Source: Bacteroidales bacterium
Lineage (GTDB): Bacteria > Bacteroidota > Bacteroidia > Bacteroidales > UBA1402
Assembly (NCBI GenBank): GCA_017380635.1
Contig: JAFODP010000012.1
Coordinates: 1-46,477 of the forward strand
Direction of reading: 5' to 3'
Length of the DNA stretch: 46,477 bases
Shown: positions 15,316-23,859 of the stretch, piece after piece
How positions within the stretch are numbered: the first letter of the stretch is position 1
Layout: each line of letters starts with the position of its first letter
The notes under the pieces: generated by a model
What the model saw: only the letters and a program-made list of their open reading frames with translations
Told to the model about the DNA's origin: nothing
Databases searched by the model: none
Position numbers and translations under genes: made by a program

Positions 15316-18150
15316 TTAAAGATTTTGAATGATTGATTCTTCCTGACGCAGAGCTTCGCCCGTCAGACTATCCTGGCATTGACGAATTTCTTCGGGACTT
15401 CCGCAAACCACTACCCGACCACCGTTACGACCGCCATCGGGTCCCATGTCGATAATGTAGTCGGCTTGTTTAATGACATCGATATTGTGTTCGATAATGA
15501 TAACAGTGTTGCCTTTATCTACCAGACGATGAATCACTTGCATCAGCACGCGGATATCGTCGAAATGCAAACCGGTGGTAGGTTCGTCCAACACGTAAAG
15601 AGTATTTCCGCTGTCGCGTTTGGACAATTCGGTAGCCAACTTGACGCGCTGCGATTCGCCTCCCGACAAAGTTTTGGATGGTTGGCCCAGCTTCAGATAT
15701 CCCAAACCGACATCCTGCAAGGTTTTGATTTTCTGATAAATATTTGGTTGATTCTCGAAAAATTCCACCGCAATATTGATGGTCATATCCAACACATCGG
15801 CAATGGATTTTCCTTTGAATCTGACTTCGAGCGTTTCGCGGTTGTAACGTTTCCCCTGACAAGCTTCGCAAGGCACCATCACATCGGGCAAGAAGTTCAT
15901 TTCGATACATTCATAACCATTGCCTTTGCATTTTTCGCAACGACCGCCGGCCGTATTGAAAGAAAATCGTCCTGGTTTATAAGCTCTTATCTTTGACTCT
16001 GGCAATTCCACGAACAATTGTCGTATGGCAGCAAAAACACCGCAATAAGTGGCCGGATTGGAGCGCGGACTTCGACCCAAAGGCGATTGATCTACCGAAA
16101 CGATTTTGTCGATATGTTCCAAACCTTCAATCGCATCGAATGGCAAAGGCGGTTGCAAGCTACGATAGAAATGTTGACTGAGAGCCGTTTGCAAAGTTCC
16201 GTTGACCAAAGATGATTTTCCGCCGCCCGACACACCGGTAACCAGAATCAATTTTCCCAAAGGAAAACGCACATCGATATTTTTCAGGTTATGACCACGA
16301 CAGCCTTTCAAAATCAATTCTTTACCATTACCGGGACGCAAGGTTTCCGGCACAGAGATCTGCATTTCGCCTCGCAGATAGGCCGCCGTCAAAGTGTCGG
16401 CCTTCATCATTTCTTGTGGTGTTCCTGCAAACATCAGCTTACCACCCAAACGACCGGCCTTGGGTCCCAAGTCGATGATGTAATCGCTTTGCAACATGAT
16501 ATCGCGGTCGTGTTCCACCACCACTACCGTATTGCCTTGGTCGCGCAATTTTTTGAGCGAAGCAATGAGTCTTTGGTTGTCGCGATGATGCAGACCGATA
16601 CTGGGTTCGTCCAGAATATACAGCACATTGATAAGCTGAGAACCGATTTGCGTAGCCAGACGAATTCGTTGACTTTCACCACCGGAGAGCGAAGCCGAAG
16701 CACGGTTCAAGGAAAGATAATCCAGACCCACATCGAGCAGGAAGCGCAAACGCTGACGAATTTCTTTCAGAATTTCCGTGGCGATGGAACGCTGACGCTC
16801 GCTCAGATATTCGGGCAGCTCTTCCATCCAATCGTACAATTCGCTGATATCCATCTGCGCCAGCTCTGCAATATTCTTGTCGCGCAAGCGGAACATCAAG
16901 GCTTCGCGGTTCAGACGTGCGCCTTTACACTCCGGACATTCCATCACGGACACAAACTGACTGGCCCATTTTTGCGCACCGGCCGAAACTTCGCCTTCTT
17001 GCTGTAAATCAATGTATTTTATCAAGCCTTCGTAGTGCGAAGTATGGTTAGACAAACCCAAAGAAGACTTCTTCACAACCAAATTATCCTCGCATCCGTT
17101 CAAAATCTCGTCCAAAGCCTGTGACGAAAGTTCGCGCACGGGTGTTTTCAAATCGTAGCCATGACGTGCCAGCAATGCCTCCAATTGCCAGAAGAACATC
17201 GAGTTGTTGTACTTGCCCAAAGGAAGTATGGCACCTTGATAAATACTCAAACTATCGTCGGGAATAATCTTGTTGATATCCACCTGATTGACATAGCCCA
17301 AACCTTTACAGTGCGGACAAGCGCCTTGCGGCGAATTGAAAGAGAAATTATGCGGCGCCGGATCCTGATACGAAATTCCGGTAGTGGGACACATCAAATG
17401 CGAACTATAATGACGTATGCGGCCGCTGTTCTTGTCAAGCAACATCATCACGCCTTTACCCAAACGCATGGCAATCTGCAGGCTCTTTTTCAGACGCGTG
17501 CTATCTTTGGCATTGACGATGAGTTTATCCACCACCACTTCCACATCGTGGTTGCGATAACGGTCGAGACGCATTTGCGGCGTAATTTCCATCAACTGAC
17601 CATCCACACGCACATTCAGATAGGCTTTCTTGAGCAAAGATTCGAACAATTCCTTGTAATGACCTTTACGACCCTTCACCAAAGGCGCTAAAATATAAAT
17701 GGGCTGCGCATCGAAATCCTTGATAATCAAATCGAGAATCTGTTCTTCGGTGTATTTCACCATGCGCTCGCCGGTCTCGTAGGAATAAGCATCGGCCGCG
17801 CGGGCATAGAGCAAACGGATATAGTCGTAGACTTCGGTCTGCGTACCCACCGTCGAACGAGGATTCTTGTTCGTGGTCTTCTGCTCAATGGAGATAACCG
17901 GACTCAAGCCTGTAATTTCATCTACATTGGGACGTTCCAGATTACCCAGAAAATTGCGGGCGTAGGCCGAAAAGGTTTCAATATAACGACGTTGACCTTC
18001 GGCAAACAAGGTGTCGAAAGCCAAAGATGATTTGCCGCTGCCGCTCAGTCCGGTGATAACGGTGAGACTATTGCGAGGAATGTTCACATCGATGTTTTTC
18101 AAATTGTGAACCCGCGCTCCATATACGGATATCTGCTCATTTTCCTTCAT
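15316..18150 (-). CDS. uvrA: Excinuclease ABC subunit A (UvrA)
   Basis: 944 aa, the usual length. It recognises bulky DNA lesions in nucleotide excision repair with UvrB. The first Walker A is GLSGSGKSS (about 34), the second GVSGGGKSS. Both signatures are present (SLSGGESQRIRLATQIGS and TLSGGESQRVKLATEL), each followed by LDEPSIGLH or LDEPTTGLH. The C-terminal zinc finger is intact (GGRCEKCKGNGYE...VPCEACQGKRYN). The first zinc module near residue 252 reads MCPTTGISYQ...GACPHCKGLG, so one cysteine of the usual first CxxC is Thr. This may be normal for this UvrA clade, since Bacteroidota often carry two paralogues. The start codon overlaps the end of the lytic transglycosylase gene by 14 nt. 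Confidence 0.96.
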   Translation of the reverse strand: MKENEQISVYGARVHNLKNIDVNIPRNSLTVITGLSGSGKSSLAFDTLFAEGQRRYIETFSAYARNFLGNLERPNVDEITGLSPVISIEQKTTNKNPRSTVGTQTEVYDYIRLLYARAADAYSYETGERMVKYTEEQILDLIIKDFDAQPIYILAPLVKGRKGHYKELFESLLKKAYLNVRVDGQLMEITPQMRLDRYRNHDVEVVVDKLIVNAKDSTRLKKSLQIAMRLGKGVMMLLDKNSGRIRHYSSHLMCPTTGISYQDPAPHNFSFNSPQGACPHCKGLGYVNQVDINKIIPDDSLSIYQGAILPLGKYNNSMFFWQLEALLARHGYDLKTPVRELSSQALDEILNGCEDNLVVKKSSLGLSNHTSHYEGLIKYIDLQQEGEVSAGAQKWASQFVSVMECPECKGARLNREALMFRLRDKNIAELAQMDISELYDWMEELPEYLSERQRSIATEILKEIRQRLRFLLDVGLDYLSLNRASASLSGGESQRIRLATQIGSQLINVLYILDEPSIGLHHRDNQRLIASLKKLRDQGNTVVVVEHDRDIMLQSDYIIDLGPKAGRLGGKLMFAGTPQEMMKADTLTAAYLRGEMQISVPETLRPGNGKELILKGCRGHNLKNIDVRFPLGKLILVTGVSGGGKSSLVNGTLQTALSQHFYRSLQPPLPFDAIEGLEHIDKIVSVDQSPLGRSPRSNPATYCGVFAAIRQLFVELPESKIRAYKPGRFSFNTAGGRCEKCKGNGYECIEMNFLPDVMVPCEACQGKRYNRETLEVRFKGKSIADVLDMTINIAVEFFENQPNIYQKIKTLQDVGLGYLKLGQPSKTLSGGESQRVKLATELSKRDSGNTLYVLDEPTTGLHFDDIRVLMQVIHRLVDKGNTVIIIEHNIDVIKQADYIIDMGPDGGRNGGRVVVCGSPEEIRQCQDSLTGEALRQEESIIQNL

Positions 18151-19090
18151 AAATCCATGCTTGATGATGTGTTTTCAGATTTTTTTCGTCGAACTGCAAA
18201 GCCTTATCGTTGGCAGGCAGTTTCACTTCGTACAAACGACCGCTGCTGTTGGTCAGCACATTGCCCTTTATCCATAAATTGGCTTCCTTCAATTGCTTGA
18301 ATGTGCAGCCTTGCGCTTTGGCAAAATCGACCCAACTGGCAACTGCTTTGTTCACCACCACTTTACGATAGTCGATGGGCTGATATAAATCGCTCTCGCG
18401 CAAATAGAAACCATAATCTTGCAGATGTTCCATCACCCATTTACAAGCCAAAATACGATACACATAGCGCGAGGTTTCTTCGTTAAGGTAAAGATCGAAA
18501 TAATCGTCCACCTGTTGTTCTTCTAGGCTTGTCGTGATACGTCTTTTGCCGGCATTGTAGGCGGCTGCCACCAGGTTCCAGTCTTTGTAAATTTCGTAAG
18601 CATCTTTCAGATACTGACAAGCTGCCACGGTAGATTTCTCGATATGGAAACGTTCATCCACTTCGCTATTCACCTGTAAACCATATTCCTTGGCCGTTGT
18701 CGCCATAAATTGCCACAAGCCCGCCGCGCCCGTTCCCGACACCGATTTTGGATTGAGCGAACTTTCGATACAACAGAGATACTTCATGTCGTCGGGAATA
18801 TGGTTGGCTTTCAAAATTGGCTCAATAATAGGAAAATAACGATTGGCGCGCTTCACCAATTGAAGTGTGGCCGAGTGCATAAAGTTCATTGCCAGCAATT
18901 CTCTATCGAAACGTTCACGCACATCCATGCGTCGCAAATCGATGTTCTCCTGGCAAAATGTCACTTGCTTGGGTATCGCTAAGGCGTAAGTGGAACTTGG
19001 ATTAGTGTAAGGACTGGAAGCTTGCAAGCCGCTTGGAAATGCGAGCAGCATCATCATCAACAATGTACTGAAAATGGTCTGTTTATTCAT
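18137..19090 (-). CDS. Lytic transglycosylase (SLT domain), MltD-like, without LysM
   Basis: 317 aa. The signal peptide is MNKQTIFSTLLMMMLLAFPS plus GLQAS. The SLT/goose-lysozyme-type domain spans about 85-220: the catalytic Glu is Glu109 in YLCCIESSLNPKSVSGTGA, followed by AGLWQFMATTAKEYGL and the AAAYNAG motif. It cleaves peptidoglycan glycan strands to form 1,6-anhydro ends in the periplasm. The C-terminal 90 residues have no LysM repeat but a short domain ending TNSSGRLYEVKLPANDKALQ. It overlaps the upstream T9SS protein gene by 4 nt (ATGA, 19087-19090) and uvrA by 14 nt, so all three should share a transcript. Confidence 0.92.
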   Translation of the reverse strand: MNKQTIFSTLLMMMLLAFPSGLQASSPYTNPSSTYALAIPKQVTFCQENIDLRRMDVRERFDRELLAMNFMHSATLQLVKRANRYFPIIEPILKANHIPDDMKYLCCIESSLNPKSVSGTGAAGLWQFMATTAKEYGLQVNSEVDERFHIEKSTVAACQYLKDAYEIYKDWNLVAAAYNAGKRRITTSLEEQQVDDYFDLYLNEETSRYVYRILACKWVMEHLQDYGFYLRESDLYQPIDYRKVVVNKAVASWVDFAKAQGCTFKQLKEANLWIKGNVLTNSSGRLYEVKLPANDKALQFDEKNLKTHHQAWIYEGK

Positions 19091-20349
19091 TCTATCAAAT
19101 TAATATCTCCTCGTTTTACATACTTGATTCCATCCGATCCGGTGGCGGTAATCACATAAAAATAAACACCCGGATTGACAGCTTTGCCTTGGAAAGTGCC
19201 ATCCCAACCTAAATCAGGATCGGTCCATTCGAAGAGCAGATTTCCCCAGCGGTTGAGGATGCGTCCATGGAATTCTATAAGGGATTCGTGCGCCACACGA
19301 AACTCGTCGTTTTCGCCGGGTGTAGAACGTGGCGTGAAAAAGTTGGGACAATCCAGTGACGACTCCGTTACCGTGATGGAGAAACTCACAGAGTCTTCAC
19401 AAGTGTCATTACTTGCTTTAAGTTTTACTGTATAAGTACCTGAATGATAGAAAGTATACTCAATATCTTCTTCATTACGATAAAGGTATTCTTCCTCCGA
19501 ACCAGGGGTGGTGTAAATATACCATATACAATAATCGGTAGCCGGATTGGCGTAACTGTAAAAAGCCACTTCCAAGGGCGCAGATCCCGTCAGCGACAAA
19601 CCTTCTTCTTCGTTTTTCAAAAGCTTGGCTACGGCATGCGTTTCAATGCTTACCGCCTCGTAATCACAGCGTGTTTCCGCCAAAGGCAAATTCCAATAGC
19701 GAAGAAACTGATCGCCTTGCAAACAGAAAGACACATCCTGCTTGGGCGCATCCAACACCAAAGATGAAATATAGCCCGAACTTGCCATTTCCTTTTCTTC
19801 GTCGCGATATTGTCTATCATCCTCTGCCCAAACGGCGTCCACGTAAGTCAGTCGATGTTCACGATCGATGGTATAAGACTTTCCGTTCAAGCCGCGATAG
19901 CTCAAATCGTCGCTGCAATAAGCCAGATTGAGTTGCAAGGAAGTAGCAATATCGATAGCATCCGTCACCGCCGATAAACTGCCGTATTGCAAAGGATTCA
20001 ACTGATAATCTATCACATAGCAAGCATATTCCTGCGATTCGTATTGAACGATGTATAATGTATTTGCTTGCAGATGGCTTAAAATAGAGGCTTGTGCATC
20101 AGAGCTTTGTTGCTCGTTTGTCAAAGCGGCCTTATCGCTACGCCATTGACATAGAGCGGGTTGATCACAGACAAAACGCAAGGAAGCCGCATCGATACCA
20201 TAAAAGACAAAGACATCTTCCAAAGACGAAGCCTGCTCCGGCTGATGACGATATGGCGCGTACCCGGACGAAGACAATGCCTCGAACCCGATAGCGTATA
20301 TTGGAGCCAAAAGACTCAAGAACAGAAGTGTACACAAATATTTTTTCAT
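19087..20349 (-). CDS. T9SS type B sorting (gliding motility-associated C-terminal) domain protein with PKD-like domain
   Basis: 420 aa. The signal peptide is MKKYLCTLLFLSLLAPIYAI. The first 250 residues have no recognised family. Residues about 255-330 resemble a PKD/Ig-like fold (APLEVAFYSYANPATDY...YHSGTYTVKLKASND). The last 85 residues form a CHU_C-type domain: DCPNFFTPRSTPGENDEFRV, then FHGRILNRWGNLLFEWTDP, GWDGTFQGKAVNPGVYFYVI and a final KRGDINLIE. This is the type B signal for export by the type IX secretion system and surface attachment. It heads the run with the transglycosylase, uvrA and uup. A TAAATTTG box is found 28 nt upstream of its ATG. Confidence 0.88.
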   Translation of the reverse strand: MKKYLCTLLFLSLLAPIYAIGFEALSSSGYAPYRHQPEQASSLEDVFVFYGIDAASLRFVCDQPALCQWRSDKAALTNEQQSSDAQASILSHLQANTLYIVQYESQEYACYVIDYQLNPLQYGSLSAVTDAIDIATSLQLNLAYCSDDLSYRGLNGKSYTIDREHRLTYVDAVWAEDDRQYRDEEKEMASSGYISSLVLDAPKQDVSFCLQGDQFLRYWNLPLAETRCDYEAVSIETHAVAKLLKNEEEGLSLTGSAPLEVAFYSYANPATDYCIWYIYTTPGSEEEYLYRNEEDIEYTFYHSGTYTVKLKASNDTCEDSVSFSITVTESSLDCPNFFTPRSTPGENDEFRVAHESLIEFHGRILNRWGNLLFEWTDPDLGWDGTFQGKAVNPGVYFYVITATGSDGIKYVKRGDINLIE

Positions 20350-20376
20350 AGCGTAGCGGCTTTCTCAATAAGGCGA

Positions 20377-20384
20377 CAAATTTA
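20377..20384 (-). promoter_or_regulatory. -7 promoter element for the T9SS-lytic transglycosylase-uvrA-uup run
   Basis: Minus-strand TAAATTTG (TAnnTTTG) lies 28 nt upstream of the 20349 start, inside a 119-bp divergent intergenic region. Confidence 0.5.
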
Positions 20385-20428
20385 CGATAAAAATCTCGTT
20401 ATTCGGCTTGTCTTGGATTAATTTGTAT

Positions 20429-20436
20429 TAACTTTG
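20429..20436 (+). promoter_or_regulatory. -7 promoter element for the LysM protein gene
   Basis: Plus-strand TAACTTTG (TAnnTTTG) lies 33 nt upstream of the ATG at 20469. TTG triplets about 14-20 nt further upstream (in 'cttgtcttgg') could serve as the -33 element. Confidence 0.6.
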
Positions 20437-20468
20437 CCGACTATTCGAAAACTCTATCATTATCGATC

Positions 20469-22157
20469 ATGAAACATCTCATTATAAGCTTGATTTGCCT
20501 GTCTTTCTGCTGTTTCAGCCATGCGCAGGACACAGAAATCGTCGTGCGTAACGGTAAACAATATTATCAATATGTGGTGCAACCCAAGGAAACCATCTAT
20601 GGTCTGTCTAAACGTTTTCACATCACACAGGAAGAACTCTTGGCCATGAATCCTTTCTTGAGCGAAGGTTTGAAAATCGGTCATGTGTTGACGATTCCTG
20701 TCAGAGGAGAAGAAAACACAGCAAGCCAGACAAGCACTGCCAGCCCTGCTCCCACCAAGTTGGCCACCACAGCCGAAGAAACACAAGAAACCGAAGAAGA
20801 CAATTTATATCAATCGAACAACGAACAGATTTATACCGTCGAAAAGCGCCGCGAAAAACTCATTGAAATCGCGCATCGATTCAATATCGACATAGATACT
20901 ATCCGTCAGCTCAATCCTAACATTCCCAACAATTTACGCAAAGGATCCGTTATCATTTTGCCCAGCAAGGAAGTGAAAGCGCTGGAAGAAAAAGTGGAAA
21001 AGATGCAGGAAGAAATCCAAACAAGTCGCGACTCCATCCGTCACTTGCTCGATCGCATTCAACATTTAATGGCTCAGGAAAACAACAACCAAAAAGACGA
21101 AGTTTCCACCGCGCTGCTCCTGCCTTTCATGATTGGCGACACCACGGGCATTTCCACCGATCGTTATGTAGAATTCTACGAAGGTTTGTTGATGGCTGCC
21201 GACACGCTGAAAAAAACAGGACTTTCCATTCATATCGAAGCCTACGACATTGGCAATACTTTATATCGAACACAATACTGCTTGAATAACAACGATTTAA
21301 GACGTCACGATTTTATTATTGCCGCTGCCAACGCCGACCAATTACCTTATTTGTCTGAATGGTGCAAAAAGAACGAAGTTCGATTGGTTTTGCCTTTCAG
21401 TTCTCGCATTGCCGAAACCGAAAGCAATCCTTATATCTATCAGGTGAATGCGCCTCAAAGCATGGTGAACGAGACTATTTTATCGCTCGATACCGCCAAG
21501 TTTGCCAACAAGAACATCATCCTACTTCGTACGCCCAACGAACTGAACGACGAAAAAGGCCAATTGTTCAAAGCCATCCGCCGACAGTTGATCGACCATC
21601 GCATTGCTTTCCACGAACTTATCGAGTACGAAGGAGATGAATATTTCAAAGACAGCATCGCGGCTCATTTGAGCAATCAAAAACCCAATTTGATTATTCC
21701 TTGTGCTTGTTCATTAGCAGAAGCCAATCGTCTGATTTCCACTGTGGGAGCCATCATCAACTTCCTGCCTTCTGCCTACAAGGCTGAAATGTGGGGCTAT
21801 CCGGAATGGATTGCCTTAAACAAGAGCAACTTGCCGGTGCTTCACAATTTGAACACCACCATTTATGGTAATTATTTCGCCAACTACAACTTGCCCAATG
21901 TCCGTCAGTTCCAGATTAATTACAGCCTGAATTTTGGCAAAGACCTGATGAACACTTTTCCTTGCTACGCCATGATGGGTTACGATGTCATGGTTCAATT
22001 CTGCGAAATGGCATCGCGCCGCGACATTGATATCAAAGCCTTGCAGCACGAATTTCACTTCAAGCAGACGCAGCAAGAAAGCGGTTGGTACAACAGAAGC
22101 GTTTATCTGATTCATTATTATCGTAATCAGGCAGTTACATCCGATATTATCCAATAA
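20469..22157 (+). CDS. LysM-domain protein with type 1 periplasmic-binding-like domain
   Basis: 562 aa. The signal peptide is MKHLIISLICLSFCCFSHA. A clear LysM spans about 33-80 (QYVVQPKETIYGLSKRFHIT...LKIGHVLTIPV). A second, more divergent LysM lies at about 118-165 (IYTVEKRREKLIEIAHRFNI...LRKGSVIILPS). A short coiled coil (ALEEKVEKMQEEIQTSRDSI) follows, then about 350 residues resembling a type 1 substrate-binding/receptor fold: TALLLPFMIGDTTG, FYEGLLMAADTLKKTGLS, then FIIAAANADQLPYLSEWCK. LysM binds peptidoglycan, so the protein is probably periplasmic and cell-wall-tethered. It is 3 nt before the beta-barrel gene, suggesting joint function in the envelope. The ligand is unknown. Confidence 0.88.
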   Translation: MKHLIISLICLSFCCFSHAQDTEIVVRNGKQYYQYVVQPKETIYGLSKRFHITQEELLAMNPFLSEGLKIGHVLTIPVRGEENTASQTSTASPAPTKLATTAEETQETEEDNLYQSNNEQIYTVEKRREKLIEIAHRFNIDIDTIRQLNPNIPNNLRKGSVIILPSKEVKALEEKVEKMQEEIQTSRDSIRHLLDRIQHLMAQENNNQKDEVSTALLLPFMIGDTTGISTDRYVEFYEGLLMAADTLKKTGLSIHIEAYDIGNTLYRTQYCLNNNDLRRHDFIIAAANADQLPYLSEWCKKNEVRLVLPFSSRIAETESNPYIYQVNAPQSMVNETILSLDTAKFANKNIILLRTPNELNDEKGQLFKAIRRQLIDHRIAFHELIEYEGDEYFKDSIAAHLSNQKPNLIIPCACSLAEANRLISTVGAIINFLPSAYKAEMWGYPEWIALNKSNLPVLHNLNTTIYGNYFANYNLPNVRQFQINYSLNFGKDLMNTFPCYAMMGYDVMVQFCEMASRRDIDIKALQHEFHFKQTQQESGWYNRSVYLIHYYRNQAVTSDIIQ

Positions 22158-22160
22158 GGC

Positions 22161-22820
22161 ATGAATAAGAAGATTCTCTCTCTCCTGTGTATGCTCTACC
22201 TTATTTTGCCTTTGTCGGCTCAATATAGGATGTTGGAGAAAAACGAGTGTTATTTGGGTGCGGCGGCTGGTGTCACTTTTTCAACGGCCAGCCTGCAACC
22301 TTTGTATGCAGACAAAAGCTATCAACAAGGATGGGAAGGTGGATTTATCTTCCGTTACATCGCAGAAAAGAATTTCGGTATCGAAAGCGGACTTTTGCTG
22401 AGCCAATGCGGTTGGGCCGACGACTACGGCTACCAAAGCCCCGATTACTATCATCGCAGGATGAGTTTTGCCGAAATCCCCTTTTTGATGCATGCCTATC
22501 TAGAAAGTGGAAAGGCCCGCTTTTTTTTGAACGCAGGCCCAAAATTCAGCTATTTTCTACAGGAAACAGAATCATACAACAACGAAGAATTTGCCTATTT
22601 CCATCCCTATTACAACAAAGCCGTCGAAACTTATTTCCAATGGGGAATTATGGGTAATGTGGGATTCGAATTTCATTTCGGCCAAACGGTTTGTGGTGTA
22701 AGTGGCGGCTACTATTATGGTTTGTCCGATATTTTCCACAATCGCGTCACCGATCCTTTTGTCACCTCCAGTATCCAGCAAATCAACGGACGCTTCTTTA
22801 TATTGTTCCAGACCAACTGA
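22161..22820 (+). CDS. Outer-membrane beta-barrel protein (PorT/OmpA-barrel-like)
   Basis: 219 aa. The signal peptide is MNKKILSLLCMLYLILPLSA, cleaved before QYRMLEK. The rest is alternating beta strands typical of the OMP_b-brl_2 family: YLGAAAGVTFSTASLQ, GGFIFRYIAEKNFGIESGLL, AEIPFLMHAYLESGKARFFL, NAGPKFSYFL, GNVGFEFHFGQTVCGVSGGY and a C-terminal FFILFQTN. It is similar in plan to PorT-like proteins, but I do not claim PorT itself. It is co-transcribed with the LysM protein (3 nt gap) and ends at the bidirectional terminator near 22921. Confidence 0.82.
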   Translation: MNKKILSLLCMLYLILPLSAQYRMLEKNECYLGAAAGVTFSTASLQPLYADKSYQQGWEGGFIFRYIAEKNFGIESGLLLSQCGWADDYGYQSPDYYHRRMSFAEIPFLMHAYLESGKARFFLNAGPKFSYFLQETESYNNEEFAYFHPYYNKAVETYFQWGIMGNVGFEFHFGQTVCGVSGGYYYGLSDIFHNRVTDPFVTSSIQQINGRFFILFQTN

Positions 22821-22914
22821 TAACAGCCGCGAGGCCGGAAAAGACTCTTTAGAAACGGGCAATGTTGCCAGATTAGTTCCCGTTGAGACAATAAAACATC
22901 TTTCATAATGGGCA

Positions 22915-22945
22915 TAAAAAAAACTGGCCGAAGCCAGTTTTTATC
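22915..22945. terminator. Bidirectional terminator between the beta-barrel gene and rpoD
   Basis: Hairpin AAACTGGC (22921-22928) / GCCAGTTT (22933-22940) with loop CGAA, flanked by A and T runs on both sides. It serves the convergent plus-strand barrel gene and minus-strand rpoD; the rpoD stop codon sits at its edge. Confidence 0.8.
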
Positions 22946-23801
22946 CCAAATAACTTTTCAAGAGCTTGCTGCGTGAATTTTGACGGAGACGGCGTATCGC
23001 TTTTTCCTTAATTTGACGCACGCGTTCACGGGTGAGTCCAAATTTGTCGCCTATTTCTTCCAATGTCATTTCCTGACAGCCAAGCCCGAAGAACATCTTA
23101 ATAATATCACTTTCTCGTTCTGTCAAAGTAGACAAAGCTCTGTCGATTTCGCGACTCAAAGATTCGTTGATCAAGGTGCGGTCGGCAATGGGAGCATCGT
23201 CATTAACCAGCACATCCAGCAAGTTGTTGTCTTCGCCTTCCACGAAAGGAGCATCCACCGACACATGACGACCAGACACTTTCAAAGTATCGGCAATCTT
23301 ATCTACCGGGATACCCAATTCGTCGGCCAATTCTTCAGGAGAAGGCTTGCGTTCGTGTTCTTGCTCGAAACGAGAGAAGGCTTTCGTGATTTTGTTCAAC
23401 GAACCAACCTGATTCAAAGGTAAACGAACGATACGCGATTGTTCAGCCAAAGCTTGAAGAATAGATTGACGAATCCACCATACAGCATAAGAAATAAATT
23501 TGAAACCACGGGTTTCGTCGAATTTTTCAGCAGCCTTAATCAGACCCAAGTTACCTTCGTTAATAAGGTCGGGCAAACTCAAACCCTGATTCTGATATTG
23601 CTTGGCTACAGAAACCACGAAACGCAAATTGGCACGAGTCAATTTTTCCAATGCGGCACGATCTCCTTGACGAATGCGCTGAGCCAGTTCTACTTCTTCC
23701 TCTACTTTAATCAATTCTTCTCGGCCAATCTCTTGCAGATATTTATCCAAAGAAGCACTTTCACGATTAGTGATGGATTTTGTAATTTTAAGCTGTCTCA
23801 T
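22941..23801 (-). CDS. rpoD: RNA polymerase primary sigma factor (RpoD/SigA, short Bacteroidota type)
   Basis: 286 aa. Region 1.2 is [15 protein letters not shown]. Region 2 reads [20 protein letters not shown], then [20 protein letters not shown] and [15 protein letters not shown], the -10 recognition helix. Region 3 reads [15 protein letters not shown]; region 4 includes [20 protein letters not shown]. Region 1.1 is absent, as is normal for the Bacteroidota primary sigma, which recognises TTTG/TAnnTTTG promoters. It should read nearly all promoters listed here. A TACATTTG element lies 26 nt upstream. Confidence 0.96.
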   Translation of the reverse strand: MRQLKITKSITNRESASLDKYLQEIGREELIKVEEEVELAQRIRQGDRAALEKLTRANLRFVVSVAKQYQNQGLSLPDLINEGNLGLIKAAEKFDETRGFKFISYAVWWIRQSILQALAEQSRIVRLPLNQVGSLNKITKAFSRFEQEHERKPSPEELADELGIPVDKIADTLKVSGRHVSVDAPFVEGEDNNLLDVLVNDDAPIADRTLINESLSREIDRALSTLTERESDIIKMFFGLGCQEMTLEEIGDKFGLTRERVRQIKEKAIRRLRQNSRSKLLKSYLG

Positions 23802-23826
23802 GCTTTATCGATTCGAAAATTGGGCG

Positions 23827-23834
23827 CAAATGTA
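23827..23834 (-). promoter_or_regulatory. -7 promoter element for rpoD
   Basis: Minus-strand TACATTTG (TAnnTTTG) in the 58-bp gap between htrA and rpoD, 26 nt upstream of the rpoD ATG. Confidence 0.6.
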
Positions 23835-23859
23835 GCCTTTTTATTGGAGATTATCAAAT

